Assembly: GCA_944322305.1 (NCBI GenBank)
Contig: CALUOP010000006.1
Coordinates: 87,743-151,742 of the forward strand
Length of the DNA stretch: 64,000 bases
Reading direction: 5' to 3'
Origin: an uncultured Coriobacteriaceae bacterium
GTDB taxonomy: Bacteria; Actinomycetota; Coriobacteriia; Coriobacteriales; Coriobacteriaceae
Below the pieces are notes generated by a model. That model was not told the DNA's origin and did no database searches. It saw only the letters and a program-made list of their open reading frames with translations. The position numbers and the translations under genes were made by a program. This document shows positions 21,631 to 31,265 of this stretch, piece after piece. Position 1 is the stretch's first letter, and the number at the start of each line of letters is the position of its first letter.

Positions 21631-22499
21631 GCGCGATCCTCAGGGCAGAGCTGTCGGCGGGAGGGCGCACGGCGACGCTCGGCGGCACGTCCTTCTCCAA
21701 GGACGGACTGCTGGTCACCGAGGACGGGATGGATGGGTGGTACTCCACCCCGGACGCCAAGGTGTCCTCCACCGAGATGGAGACTGGGGACGGGGCGCAC
21801 GCCGTGAGGGCGTCCGACGTCCTGTACTCGGCACGCACCGTGACCGTCAACTGGGCGGCGTCCGGCGCCTCCCGCGCCGATGTCATAGCGGCTGCGAACA
21901 GGCTGCTGGCGCTGGCCCATCAGATCGTCCGCGTGCGCGTCGCGGACTCCACGTCGGACACGTTCTGCGAGGGCTACGCCCAGGTGGAGTCAGAGCCCGA
22001 GTGGCGCGAGGAGCTGATGACCGGCACCCTCACTCTCGTGTGCCCAGACCCCCGCAGGCTCTCCACCTCGGTGCGCCGCGTGCAGCTCATGCCCACCGTC
22101 GGTGACATGGGGGCCGGGCTCGACTACGGGTCGGGCGGCAAGGGGTTGGCCTACCCGGTGGGCTACGGCAAGGTGGCCACCGACGCCCGCAACGTGGCCA
22201 CGGTGGAGAACCGGGGCACCTCGACGGCCTACCCGGTCATCACGGTAAACGGGAGCTTCCCCAACGGAGTGCGGATCGACTGCGGCCAGCTGTCGCTCGC
22301 GTACTCGCAGCCGGTGGGGGCGGTGCCGCTCGTGCTCGACTGCCGCACGCGAACCGCGAACGTAGGCGGCACGGACGTGACGCGCCACCTGACCTCGCGC
22401 GGCTTCCCGACCGTGCCGGCGGGCGGGTCGGCCACCCTCTCCCTCCAGTCGGCGGGCAGCGGGTGGGTCACGGTCGAGTGCCGAGACACGTACATCTAG
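21627..22499 (+). CDS. distal tail protein (Dit-like)
   Basis: 290 residues, with the ATG overlapping the tape measure stop. The first half (SARTVTVNWAASGASRADVI, LLALAHQIVRVRVADSTSD, GTLTLVCPDPRRLS) has the pattern of the distal tail/Sipho_tail N-terminal domain that forms the hub ring. The second half (TAYPVITVNGSFPNGVRI, SLAYSQPVGAVPLVLDC) is a galectin-like or jelly-roll domain. Its place directly after the tape measure supports this role. Confidence 0.85.
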   Translation: MSAILRAELSAGGRTATLGGTSFSKDGLLVTEDGMDGWYSTPDAKVSSTEMETGDGAHAVRASDVLYSARTVTVNWAASGASRADVIAAANRLLALAHQIVRVRVADSTSDTFCEGYAQVESEPEWREELMTGTLTLVCPDPRRLSTSVRRVQLMPTVGDMGAGLDYGSGGKGLAYPVGYGKVATDARNVATVENRGTSTAYPVITVNGSFPNGVRIDCGQLSLAYSQPVGAVPLVLDCRTRTANVGGTDVTRHLTSRGFPTVPAGGSATLSLQSAGSGWVTVECRDTYI

Positions 22500-22514
22500 G
22501 ACAAGGAGGGGCGC

Positions 22515-23441
22515 ATGGCGACGACCGCGCTCGGAATCATGCAGGCGTCGGACGGGGCGGGCCTCGACCCGCTCACGCACCGGCGCATCATCAAGGGCCG
22601 CTGGGCCAACACCGGCGTGGTGGCGGGCCTCGCGGTCACCGGGCGCTCAGACCTGAGCTACCAGGTGGCGGCGGGCGTCGCCGTTGCGTCGCGGTCGAGC
22701 TCCGACGGCTACGTCGAGCTGTACTACGAGGGCGGGACGGCGGGCCCGGTGGAGGCCGGCGACCCGTCGAACCCGCGCGTGGACGCTATATGGGTCAAGG
22801 CCAACGACATCCAGCAGGGCGACCCGGACAACCGCGTGCGCGTGGGCGTGACGCAGGGCACGCCGAGCGCGAGCCCCGTGTGCCCGAGCGTGCCGGCTGG
22901 GTGCACCCTCATCGCGCAGATGCGGATGCCAGCCGGCGGCGCGAAGACGTCGTCGGCCACCAAGGGCGCCGACCCGGACAGGGCGATACCCTACGGGGCT
23001 TCGCTCGGCATGCTCGCCGAGTACGTGGACACGACCACCGCCCGCGGCAACGACGTGCCCGGGAAGATGTTCACGATGTACCCCATGTCGATCACGCTGC
23101 CGACCGACAGGCTTGTTGAGTTCACCTTCGCGGTCACGGCGAAGGCCGACGGGTCTACCGACAGCTACTGCGACTGGTACCAGGCGTTCATGCTCGACGG
23201 CGAGGTGATCCCGCACTCGGGCGGAGAGTTCCATTTCGTGAAAACGTCGCTCACCACCTTCACCCGCTCCTTCGTGTGCGAGGTGAAGGCGGGAACCCAC
23301 AAGGTGGCGTGCTACACCGGACTCATGAACCCCAAGGGCATGGCCCCGTACTTCCAGTACGGGCACGTCAGCGGGTACCCCGAGGGGTGCACCTACCAGG
23401 GCAACATCTTCCGCGTGTGGGACAGGGGCATCGCGCGATGA
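22515..23441 (+). CDS. minor tail / baseplate protein
   Basis: 308 residues. The N-terminal half (GRWANTGVVAGLAVTGRSDL, YQVAAGVAVASRSSSDGYV, DAIWVKANDIQQGDPDN) resembles the N-terminal module of actinobacterial phage baseplate and fibre proteins. The second half (FTFAVTAKADGSTDSYCDW, VCEVKAGTHKVACYTG) looks like a beta-sandwich, possibly a carbohydrate-binding domain. It lies between the Dit-like gene and the tail-associated gene. The exact role is not known. Confidence 0.65.
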   Translation: MATTALGIMQASDGAGLDPLTHRRIIKGRWANTGVVAGLAVTGRSDLSYQVAAGVAVASRSSSDGYVELYYEGGTAGPVEAGDPSNPRVDAIWVKANDIQQGDPDNRVRVGVTQGTPSASPVCPSVPAGCTLIAQMRMPAGGAKTSSATKGADPDRAIPYGASLGMLAEYVDTTTARGNDVPGKMFTMYPMSITLPTDRLVEFTFAVTAKADGSTDSYCDWYQAFMLDGEVIPHSGGEFHFVKTSLTTFTRSFVCEVKAGTHKVACYTGLMNPKGMAPYFQYGHVSGYPEGCTYQGNIFRVWDRGIAR

Positions 23442-24643
23442 GCTGGCGATGCTACCTGGGAGACACGGTTACGGGACTCGTGGCACAGCCGATCGACATA
23501 CCCAACTTCTCGTGGACGGTCACGGTATCCGACAGCTCGATGACAACCAACCGCGACAAGGGAACCGGCGAGATGGACGCAACGGGACTGACCGTCCCGT
23601 GGGGAGCGGTTCCGGCAGACGATCCGGCGGAGCGCGCCTCCATGCTGTCGAGCTACCGGCGCTGCATGACCATGTTCTGGTATGACGAGCAGGACGTGCT
23701 CGACGGCTCGCTCGGCACCCCGATCCTCTGGGGGGCCGTAGGCGTGCGCACCGACACGCGGCTCGACACCAGCTTCGACCTCGTGAGCCCGATGGGGCTC
23801 TTGGGGAGCAGGTACGCCGTCGCCGAGGGAGCGTACGGCACCGGGGCGGGCGGCACCAGCCCGGGCGGCGTGCGCTACGACGGCTACAGCTACCGGGGCA
23901 TAGCCTCGGAGGTCGGCAGGCTGTGCACCAGCTACAAGCCCGGCGGATCGCTTCCGATCGACTGGACGTACCTGGGGGAGAAGGGGAGCCGCACCCGCGA
24001 GTACAAGGCGTTCGACGTGCAGAACCTCAGCTGCGCCGACGTGCTGGAGAAGCTTGCGAACGTCATAGGCGGGCCGGACATGCAGTTCCGCCCGTACATG
24101 GCGGACGCCCAGCACGTGCGCCTGCGGTTCCTCGCCGGCTCGGACGCGGACGTGTACCTGGGGCAGGACGTGGTGCACACGCTCACGAGCTTCCCGGGCG
24201 GCGGAACGATCCACAACCTGAAGGTAGACCACGCAAGCGCCGTGCACCGGGTGTACGCGAGCGGGGCGGGCACCGACGCCGCGCAGATCACCGCGCTCGC
24301 AGAGGATCTGTCGCTGGTCACCACGCGCGACCCCTACCCGCTGGTGGAGACGGCGTACAGCGACAGCGACACGGACAACCTCGAAGTGCTCAGGGGCCAC
24401 GCGCAGTCGCAGCTCCAGGGCAACGCCCTGCCGATCATGCAGGTGACGGGGGAGGTCGACTTCGACGACCCCGGCGTTCCGGCGCCGGGCTCGATCTGGC
24501 CGGGCGAGATGGTCGACCTCGCCGTAGACGGCTTCCCGACGCTGCCAGACGGCGTGTACCGCATGCGGCTCATGAGCATGAGCGGAGACCAAAGCAGCGT
24601 GGCGACGCTCAAGTTCGACGTCGACTTCGACCCGATCTACTAG
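23438..24643 (+). CDS. tail-associated protein (gp37/Tal-like hub)
   Basis: 401 residues. The N-terminus (LVAQPIDIPNFSWTVTVSDS) and the middle (DVQNLSCADVLEKLANVIGG, SFPGGGTIHNLKVDHASA) match Siphovirus Gp37-like tail proteins of actinobacterial phages, counterparts of the gp27/Tal baseplate hub. The C-terminal OB-like part contains WPGEMVDLAVDGFPTLPDG. No lysozyme or peptidase domain is seen. It overlaps the upstream gene by ATGA. Confidence 0.75.
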   Translation: MSWRCYLGDTVTGLVAQPIDIPNFSWTVTVSDSSMTTNRDKGTGEMDATGLTVPWGAVPADDPAERASMLSSYRRCMTMFWYDEQDVLDGSLGTPILWGAVGVRTDTRLDTSFDLVSPMGLLGSRYAVAEGAYGTGAGGTSPGGVRYDGYSYRGIASEVGRLCTSYKPGGSLPIDWTYLGEKGSRTREYKAFDVQNLSCADVLEKLANVIGGPDMQFRPYMADAQHVRLRFLAGSDADVYLGQDVVHTLTSFPGGGTIHNLKVDHASAVHRVYASGAGTDAAQITALAEDLSLVTTRDPYPLVETAYSDSDTDNLEVLRGHAQSQLQGNALPIMQVTGEVDFDDPGVPAPGSIWPGEMVDLAVDGFPTLPDGVYRMRLMSMSGDQSSVATLKFDVDFDPIY

Positions 24644-24673
24644 CACTGAACAAATAAATAGGGAGGGTTGCCA

Positions 24674-27600
24674 ATGGCGACCAGATCCGAGATCAAGCCC
24701 GACGAGCATGGTCTGGCGCTGCGCATCGCCATGGGGGCCATGCGCGCGGCCAACTCGGCTGCCACAGCCAAGGCGGGGTCGGTCTACATCCCCAACGGCG
24801 ACGGCACGGGCACCCTCATCGGCGAGCTGGCCGGCACCGACGGCACGGGCGGCGCCAACGGCGTGGCCCCGTGGGTGGGGGACACCACCCCTCCGGGCAG
24901 GCCGTCGGGAATCTCGTGCAGCAGCGCGTGGGGCACGCTCTACGTGAGATGGGACGGCACCCTTGAGGGAGGCGTGCCGGCGGACTTCGCCTACGTGTCG
25001 GTGCTGGTCGACGGGGTGGAGATTGAGCGCCTGACCGGCGCGGGCACCGCCGTGCGCGAGGACTTGGAGAACGGCTCCACCGTGCAGGTGACCGCCGTGG
25101 CCTACGACGCCGCGCGCGACAGCCTGGGCAACCCGGCGCCGAACGCCTCGGAGCCGTGGGGCCCCGTCTCCGTGGCCATCTCCGACGAGCGCGCCGAGAT
25201 AGACGCCGAGGTGGATCAGATCCGCCAGGACGCCGAGGAGATGGGCGCGAAGGTCGACAAGGTGGCCGGCGACGCCGCCGAGGCGCTCGAGAAGGCCCAG
25301 GAGACCGTGGAGCAGGTGACGGCGGACGTCGCCGAGGCCAAGGAGCAGGCAAAGGCCGCTGAGGACGCCGCGGCGGACGCGAAGGCCACCGCCGACGGGT
25401 ACGCCCAGCGCATCGATGACGCCACCGCCACGGTGAACGGCGTCAAGCAGGACGTGTCAGCGTTGACAACCAAGGTGGAGGGCGCGGTGGAGGACGCCGC
25501 CGGAGCGCTCAGCGCCGCGTCGAAGGCCCAGCAGGACGTGACCGGATTCAAGTCTGAGGTTGCCCAGAAGTACCAGCCCAAAGGGGATTACGCCTCCTCG
25601 TCCGACCTGAAGAGCTACGCCACCAAGACCGAGGTCGAGCAGACCGCCGGCGAGATCAGGCAGGCCGCCGAGGCGGCCACGGAGACGGCGCAGGGAGCGC
25701 TGACGCAGGCAACGCAGGCGGTGCAGACGGCCACGGGCGTCAAGACAACTCTTGAGACCGACTATGTGTCCAAGGACGACGCCTCTGCCACCTACTCCAC
25801 CAAGGCCGAGCTGTCGGCCACCAGCTCCAAGCTCACGGCGTCGATCACCGAGGCCGCCAAGACCGCCGAGGCCGCGCAGGACAAGGCGCTCGAGGTGGAG
25901 GCCACCGCCTCGGGCATCAAGACCACCATCACGCAGGTGTCGAGCAAGGCCGACGCCGCTCAGAAGGACGCCGACGCCGCCCAGTCAACCGCCGACGGGG
26001 CCGTGAAGCAGGTGACCGCGCTCGAGGCCACCGTGGACGGCGTGTCGAGCGCCGTCACCAAGGCGCAGAGCACCGCCGACAGCGCCGTGTCCGCCGCCAG
26101 CAAGGCCCAGCAGACGGTCGACGGCTTCAAAACCGAGGTGTCGCAGAAGTACCAGCCCAAGGGCGACTACGCGAGCAAGGGCGACCTGTCCGGCTACCAG
26201 CCGAAGGGCGACTACGCCACCAAGTCATCGGTGGAGCAGACCGCCACGCAGATCAAGCAGCAGGTGGCCGACACCTACGCCACCAAGACCGCGCTCGACC
26301 AGGAGAGGACAGACCGCCAGAGCGCGATCACGCAGAGCGCCACGCAGGTGAAGAGCGAGGTGTCGAGCACCTACCTCAAGAAGTCCGACGCCAGCTCCAC
26401 CTACGCCACCAAGGCGAGCCTCAGCTCCTACGCGACCAAGAGCAGCGTCGACCAGACGGCCAGCCAGATCAAGTCCGAGGTGGCGGCCACCTACGCCACG
26501 CAGGAGGACGTGGACGGGATCTCCGTGGGCGGGACGAACCTGCTGCTGGGAACCAAGGCGTTCACGAACTCCGGCTACGCCTCGACCGAGAACGGCTACC
26601 TGCGCTCGGGCTGGACGGTGCAGTCGGAGAAGTACCAGGGGCTCACCGTGCGCGGCGGAACCAAGAGCGGGACGGCGCAGCAGGTGGTGGGCGAATGGCT
26701 CGTCAACGAGTTCGCGCTCGGCGAGGAGTTCACGCTGTCCTTCTGGGTCAAGGGCACCGGGTCTAAGGTGCGCGCGTACTTCTACGGCGCGACCGGCTAC
26801 GCCACAGCCATGCGCGTGGCGTCGAGCGACGGGCAGGCGGCGAGCGGCTACGGAGACGGCAACACCGACCTGCCGGTGTCCTCCGGCTGGAAGCGCGTGT
26901 GGGTCACTTGGAGAATCAACAGCACCGGCAGCACGACGGTGGCGAAGTACGCGCTCATCCGAACTGACAGCACGGCGTCCGGCAAGACGGTGTACGTGTG
27001 CGGCGCGAAGCTCGAGAAGGGCAACAAGCCCACCGACTGGTCCCCAGCCCCCGAGGACATGCTCAGCACCGCCGACGCCGCCGCGACCTACGCCACGAAG
27101 TCGAGCGTCACCCAGACGGCCAGCGAGATCAAGTCCGAGGTCGCAACCACGTACCTCTCCAAGACCAACGCCAGCTCCACCTACGCCACGAAGACGGAGA
27201 TGAAGCAGTCCGACGACTCGATCAAGAGCACCGTCTCGAGCGTCAAGACCACCGCCGACAGCGCCCTCAAGAAGGCCACCACGGTGGAGCAGACCGCCGA
27301 CGGCCTGGAGGTCAAGATCACCAGCGCGGTGAGCACCGCGAACACGGCGAAGTCCACGGCGGACAGCGCCAAGTCGACAGCCGACAGCGCCAAGAGCACC
27401 GCAACCACGGCCAACAGCAACGCCACAACCGCGAAGAACAACGCCAGCACGGCGCTCAACCGCGCCACGTACCAGTACGGCACGTGCTCCACGGCAGCGG
27501 CAACCGCCGCGAAGGCCGTGACGCTCTCCGACTTCTCGCTGTTCACCGGCGCGACCGTGCAGGTGAAGTTCACGAACGCGAACTCCGCCGCCAACCCGAC

Positions 27601-28699
27601 GCTCAACGTCAACTCGACGGGGGCCAAGGCGATACGGGCGTACAACGCCAACCTGTCGGCCTCGAGCGCCTACAACTGGGTGGCGGGGGCCGTGGTGACC
27701 TTCGTGTACGACGGCACGTACTGGAACATCGCGGATGGCGCGTCGCTCAGCAAGGCGAACTCGGCCCAGAGCAAGGCCAACTCGGCGGCGACCGCGGCGT
27801 CGAACGCTCAGTCGACCGCGAACACCGCCAACTCCACCGCCAACGCCGCAAAGACCGCAGCGGCGAACGCCCAGACGGCCGCCAACAACGCCGCCAAGAC
27901 CGCCACCAATTACCTCAAGTTCGACACCTCTGGCCTGTGCGTGGGCAACCACACGACCACGCTCACCTACAACACCCTCATCAAGTCCACCGGCATGGAG
28001 GTGCGCAACGGATCGACGGTGCTGTCGAGCTTCGGCGCGAGCCTGGTGGAGCTGGCAAAGAACAGCTCGGGCGCGCAGATCAAGATGTGCGGGGGCGTGG
28101 CGCTCGTCAAGTACGACGGTACCGACCTGACCGTCGGCGGGGCGCACGCAAGCTTCCAAGCCACCCACCCGAGCAGCACGAGCGCGTCAAGCCCGCCGTT
28201 CGCAACCCTGAACGTCGACCGGGGCGGAACGCAGAGGGCCGCCTTCGGCCTGCGCGCGGACTCCGACGGGCGCCCGCAGCCCGACGTGTTCTTCGAGGGC
28301 AGGCGGTCAGACTCCACATCGATCCTGGAGGCCTTGGAGTTCGAGAAGTTCGCCAAGCGCAGCTGCGCCCCGGTGAAGCTGTGGAGCGGCAACCTCGCCA
28401 AGGGGAAGGGGTTCACCTTCACGACCTCGGGCTACGAGTGGGACGACTTCCGGCTCTTCGCGGTGAAGCTCGATACGGACGGCTGCTACCTCGTCGGGGC
28501 GGGCTATCCGTGGAACTCCAACGGCGGCCAGGTGCACCTGTCGTGCGGCTTCGACAACGGTTCGAGCAGCTACCTGTACACCGCGCAGATAAACAGGACG
28601 GGAACCAAGACGGGGACGTACGTCTCCGGGTCGAGCCACCTCATCAGCGGCACGAACGACCGCGGCATGAATCTCACCGAGCTGTGGGGCGTCTGCTGA
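24674..28699 (+). CDS. long tail fibre protein with coiled-coil repeats
   Basis: 1341 residues from ATG 24674 after GGGAGGG. The order is: N-terminal baseplate anchor (1-70); a fibronectin III-like domain (about 72-165, TTPPGRPSGISCSSAWGTLY); long alanine-rich coiled coil with repeated KYQPKGDYA and YATKxxxxQTA units (about 170-620); a beta-sandwich carbohydrate-binding-type domain (about 620-790, GGTNLLLGTKAF to TDWSPAPEDM); a second coiled coil (about 795-1085); and a globular C-terminal domain from about 1085. It is likely the host-recognition fibre and the longest product of the prophage. No DGR template/RT system is seen nearby. Confidence 0.85.
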   Translation: MATRSEIKPDEHGLALRIAMGAMRAANSAATAKAGSVYIPNGDGTGTLIGELAGTDGTGGANGVAPWVGDTTPPGRPSGISCSSAWGTLYVRWDGTLEGGVPADFAYVSVLVDGVEIERLTGAGTAVREDLENGSTVQVTAVAYDAARDSLGNPAPNASEPWGPVSVAISDERAEIDAEVDQIRQDAEEMGAKVDKVAGDAAEALEKAQETVEQVTADVAEAKEQAKAAEDAAADAKATADGYAQRIDDATATVNGVKQDVSALTTKVEGAVEDAAGALSAASKAQQDVTGFKSEVAQKYQPKGDYASSSDLKSYATKTEVEQTAGEIRQAAEAATETAQGALTQATQAVQTATGVKTTLETDYVSKDDASATYSTKAELSATSSKLTASITEAAKTAEAAQDKALEVEATASGIKTTITQVSSKADAAQKDADAAQSTADGAVKQVTALEATVDGVSSAVTKAQSTADSAVSAASKAQQTVDGFKTEVSQKYQPKGDYASKGDLSGYQPKGDYATKSSVEQTATQIKQQVADTYATKTALDQERTDRQSAITQSATQVKSEVSSTYLKKSDASSTYATKASLSSYATKSSVDQTASQIKSEVAATYATQEDVDGISVGGTNLLLGTKAFTNSGYASTENGYLRSGWTVQSEKYQGLTVRGGTKSGTAQQVVGEWLVNEFALGEEFTLSFWVKGTGSKVRAYFYGATGYATAMRVASSDGQAASGYGDGNTDLPVSSGWKRVWVTWRINSTGSTTVAKYALIRTDSTASGKTVYVCGAKLEKGNKPTDWSPAPEDMLSTADAAATYATKSSVTQTASEIKSEVATTYLSKTNASSTYATKTEMKQSDDSIKSTVSSVKTTADSALKKATTVEQTADGLEVKITSAVSTANTAKSTADSAKSTADSAKSTATTANSNATTAKNNASTALNRATYQYGTCSTAAATAAKAVTLSDFSLFTGATVQVKFTNANSAANPTLNVNSTGAKAIRAYNANLSASSAYNWVAGAVVTFVYDGTYWNIADGASLSKANSAQSKANSAATAASNAQSTANTANSTANAAKTAAANAQTAANNAAKTATNYLKFDTSGLCVGNHTTTLTYNTLIKSTGMEVRNGSTVLSSFGASLVELAKNSSGAQIKMCGGVALVKYDGTDLTVGGAHASFQATHPSSTSASSPPFATLNVDRGGTQRAAFGLRADSDGRPQPDVFFEGRRSDSTSILEALEFEKFAKRSCAPVKLWSGNLAKGKGFTFTTSGYEWDDFRLFAVKLDTDGCYLVGAGYPWNSNGGQVHLSCGFDNGSSSYLYTAQINRTGTKTGTYVSGSSHLISGTNDRGMNLTELWGVC

Positions 28700-28743
28700 G
28701 GGAAGCGTCAACGCGGCCCATGGCCGCAGGAAGGGGAGATGGA

Positions 28744-29394
28744 ATGTTCTACGGGATTCTGGCGGGCCAGTCCGTCGTGCTCACCGACAGAGCGTCCGGC
28801 AAGCCGGTGGTCGGCTCTGAGCCGCCCGAGCCGCCCGAGGGGTACGTGGCCCGCGACCGGTGGGTCGACGGCCCCGACTGCGTGGCGCAGGTGTGGGATC
28901 TGGAGCCCGCGGAGGGCACGGCCGAGGAGGCGAGCCTGATGCTCGCCCGCATGCAGTTCGCGAGCCTCCCCGACGAGGCGGCCTACGCGTGCCGCGCGCT
29001 CGCCGACGAGTACGTGGACGGCATGACGTGCTACGGCGAGGGCAACGACGCGGGCATGCCCGTGACCCGCGTGCGCTACCTGGGCGAGCTGTACCGCTTC
29101 ATCGGGAAGGGCACGCAGGTCATGCAGCCGGGCTGGAACCCGGTGGAGGCGCCCTCCCTCTGGGCCCGGATCCTGCCGGGTCAGGAGGGATCGGGCGACG
29201 AGGGCCCGCAGCCGTGGGAGCAGCCCGGCTCCACCAACGGCTACCAGAAGGGCGACCAGGTGACGCACGACGGGCACCTGTGGGAGTCGACCTACGACGG
29301 CGACAACGTTTGGGAGCCCGGCGCGGTCGGCGCGCCGTGGGAGGACAAGGGGCCGTGGCCCCAGGACGACGGCGAGGCCGCCGGGAAGGAGTGA
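28744..29394 (+). CDS. baseplate accessory protein with ChtBD3-type carbohydrate-binding end
   Basis: 216 residues. The C-terminal 55 residues (QPGSTNGYQKGDQVTHDGHL then WESTYDGDNVWEPG) match the carbohydrate-binding ChtBD3/CBM5-12 fold with its Gly-Tyr-x-x-G-D-x-V and exposed Trp residues. A central part (LPDEAAYACRALADEYVDG, RVRYLGELYRFIGKGTQVMQ) is often seen before this module in Gram-positive phages. It is probably a tail or lysis-related protein that binds cell-wall glycans. Confidence 0.75.
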   Translation: MFYGILAGQSVVLTDRASGKPVVGSEPPEPPEGYVARDRWVDGPDCVAQVWDLEPAEGTAEEASLMLARMQFASLPDEAAYACRALADEYVDGMTCYGEGNDAGMPVTRVRYLGELYRFIGKGTQVMQPGWNPVEAPSLWARILPGQEGSGDEGPQPWEQPGSTNGYQKGDQVTHDGHLWESTYDGDNVWEPGAVGAPWEDKGPWPQDDGEAAGKE

Positions 29395-29395
29395 C

Positions 29396-29839
29396 GTGCA
29401 GCCTTCCGAGGAGATGCTGGTCGAGGCGGTCAAGGGCGCGCCCGAGGGCTGGGCCGTCATCGCCATCGCGCTCGTCGCGGTCGTGCTCATCGTGGCGAAG
29501 CTCATGCTGCCGCCGATCACGCAGAGCCGCGAGCGCGTCAAGATGCGCGAGATGGACATACGCGAGAAGGAGGCGGCAAACGACGCGGCCCGCATCGAGG
29601 CGAACAAGGCGCTCGCCGAGCAGACGCGCGCCGCCACCGAGAGCGTCGACGCGCTCGCCATCAAGGTCGCCGCGCAGACGGCTCGCCTGGACGAGAGCGC
29701 CGGGCGCAGCCACGACATGGGATGCAAGGTGGACGCCGTCAAGGAGTCCACCGACCGCATCTTGGGAACCGCGGACGCCACCAAGGCGCTCGTGCAGGAC
29801 ATACACCGCCGCGTGGTCGGCGGGGAGGGGATGGACTGA
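29396..29839 (+). CDS. membrane protein of the lysis cassette
   Basis: 147 residues from GTG 29396. One strong membrane span lies at residues 18-38 (GWAVIAIALVAVVLIVAKLM), followed by a long charged coiled coil (REKEAANDAARIEANKALAE). The single span with a coiled-coil tail is seen in phage spanin-like or holin-associated proteins. It overlaps the holin gene by one base. The function is inferred from position. Confidence 0.65.
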   Translation: MQPSEEMLVEAVKGAPEGWAVIAIALVAVVLIVAKLMLPPITQSRERVKMREMDIREKEAANDAARIEANKALAEQTRAATESVDALAIKVAAQTARLDESAGRSHDMGCKVDAVKESTDRILGTADATKALVQDIHRRVVGGEGMD

Positions 29840-30057
29840 TGGACTACATCCTGCCGGACAAGGCGTACAGGGTCATCAAGTGGGGCGTGCTCATCGTGCT
29901 GCCCGCCGCCGCGACGCTCGTGGGCGCCGTGGGGTCGGCGTGGGGCGCCGACGCGGGCCTGCTGAACGCCGTCAGCACCACGATCACCGCCGTGTCGGCC
30001 TTCGGCGGCGCCGTGCTGGGCGTGAGCGCGGCAACAGCCACCAAGAGGGGTGAGTAG
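29839..30057 (+). CDS. holin (phiLC3 family)
   Basis: 72 residues. Two membrane spans (VIKWGVLIVLPAAATLVGAV and ITAVSAFGGAVLGVSAAT) flank a short turn with WGADAGLL. This matches the phiLC3/Phage_holin_1 family, including the conserved W-x(n)-LP-x-x-x-T-x(n)-W-G and the short basic C-terminus KRGE. It forms membrane lesions that let the endolysin reach the wall. It overlaps the lysin gene region by its stop. Confidence 0.88.
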   Translation: MDYILPDKAYRVIKWGVLIVLPAAATLVGAVGSAWGADAGLLNAVSTTITAVSAFGGAVLGVSAATATKRGE

Positions 30058-30058
30058 C

Positions 30059-31162
30059 TTGGCGTACCTCAACGGCATCGACGTGGCGAGCCACCAGGCG
30101 GGCATCGACGCGGCGGGCATCGCCGGCGACTTCGTGATCGCCAAGGCGACGCAGGGCACGTCCTACGTCAACCCGTGCTGCGTGGCCCAGGCCGAGGGCG
30201 CGGAGGCCGGCGGCAAGTGCGTCGGCGTGTACCACTACGTCAGCGGCGGCAACGCCGAGCGCGAGGCCGACTTCTTCCTGGACAACGTCAGGAACTGGAT
30301 CGGCAAGTACATGCTCTGCCTGGACTGGGAGAGCAACCAGAACAGCGCGTGGGGTGACGAGTCCTACCTGCGGCGCGTCGCCCAGCGCGTCATCGACCGC
30401 ACCGGCATCCCGCCCATGATCTACGTGCAGGCGAGCCGCATGGCTCAGGTGAAGCCCATCGCCGACGCCCTCGACTGCGGCCTGTGGATCGCCCAGTACG
30501 CGAGCAACGCCCCTACCGGCTACCAGGCAACGCCCTGGAACGAGGGCGCGTACAGCTGCGCCATCCGCCAGTACACGTCGTCCGGCCGCCTCGCCGGGTG
30601 GTCGGGGAACCTCGACCTCGACAAGTTCTACGGCGACCGCTCCACGTGGGCGAAGTACGCCAACCCGCGCGCCCAGACCGCGCCCGTCGCCGACCCGAGG
30701 CCGCAGGATCCCGGCCAGCCCGTCAACGACATGCAGCTCTGCTACCGCGCCCACGTCGCCGGCTACGGCTGGCTGGACGCCGTGCGGGACGGCCAGACCG
30801 CCGGCACCACGGGCAGGGGCGTGCAGCTTGAGGCCGTCAAGCTGACGCCTCCCGACGGCCTCAAGCTCACGGCCAAGATCCACGTCGAGGACAAGGGCTG
30901 GGTCGACTACGAGGGCATCGAGAGGGGAGCGAGCTCCGGCGAGGGCTCGTCCGAGAACGACCCGATCATCGGCACCGTGGGCGAGGGCCTGCGCGCCGAG
31001 GCCATCGAGTTCGACGTGGTGGAGAACGCCACGGGCCGCACGCTCAAGTACCAGGTGCACGTCGCCGACGAGGGCTGGACGGGCTGGGTGACCGCCGGGC
31101 ACGCCACCGGCTCGGTCGGCATGGGCAAGCAGATCGAGGCCATCCAGATGAAGCTGGAGTAG
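30059..31162 (+). CDS. endolysin: GH25 muramidase with three ChW repeats
   Basis: 367 residues from TTG 30059 (MAYLNGIDVASHQ), eight bases after GAGGGGTGA; GTG 30050 is an alternative. The GH25 lysozyme domain spans about 1-200, with GIDVASHQ (D8) and the catalytic LDWES (D89 and E91). Three C-terminal repeats of the clostridial hydrophobic-W type follow (HVAGYGWLDAVRDG, HVEDKGWVDYEG, HVADEGWTGWVTAG, each ending in LEAV/AEAI/IEAI). ChW repeats bind the cell wall. It cleaves beta-1,4 bonds of peptidoglycan at lysis. A strong terminator follows. Confidence 0.92.
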   Translation: MAYLNGIDVASHQAGIDAAGIAGDFVIAKATQGTSYVNPCCVAQAEGAEAGGKCVGVYHYVSGGNAEREADFFLDNVRNWIGKYMLCLDWESNQNSAWGDESYLRRVAQRVIDRTGIPPMIYVQASRMAQVKPIADALDCGLWIAQYASNAPTGYQATPWNEGAYSCAIRQYTSSGRLAGWSGNLDLDKFYGDRSTWAKYANPRAQTAPVADPRPQDPGQPVNDMQLCYRAHVAGYGWLDAVRDGQTAGTTGRGVQLEAVKLTPPDGLKLTAKIHVEDKGWVDYEGIERGASSGEGSSENDPIIGTVGEGLRAEAIEFDVVENATGRTLKYQVHVADEGWTGWVTAGHATGSVGMGKQIEAIQMKLE

Positions 31163-31184
31163 CTTCGGAGCAGGAAAGCAAAGC

Positions 31185-31211
31185 GCCCCCGCCTTCGGGC
31201 GGGGGCTTTTT
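31185..31211 (+). terminator. strong intrinsic terminator of the late operon
   Basis: GCCCCCGCC-TTCG-GGCGGGGGC (31185-31206) is a perfect 9-bp stem with a UUCG tetraloop followed by TTTTT. It ends the roughly 24-kb late transcript. Confidence 0.93.
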
Positions 31212-31228
31212 CATGTCTGCACGGCGTG

Positions 31229-31247
31229 TAGAATAGAACACGTGTTC
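31229..31247 (+). promoter_or_regulatory. promoter with LexA-type SOS box
   Basis: TAGAAT (31229-31234) is a likely -10. GAACACGTGTTC (31236-31247) is a perfect palindrome that fits the Gram-positive/actinobacterial LexA consensus GAAC-RNRY-GTTC and would cover the start point. The ribosome site AAGGAGG of the next gene follows at 31254. Damage-inducible expression is inferred. Confidence 0.7.
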
Positions 31248-31265
31248 CGTACCAAGGAGGTCGCC

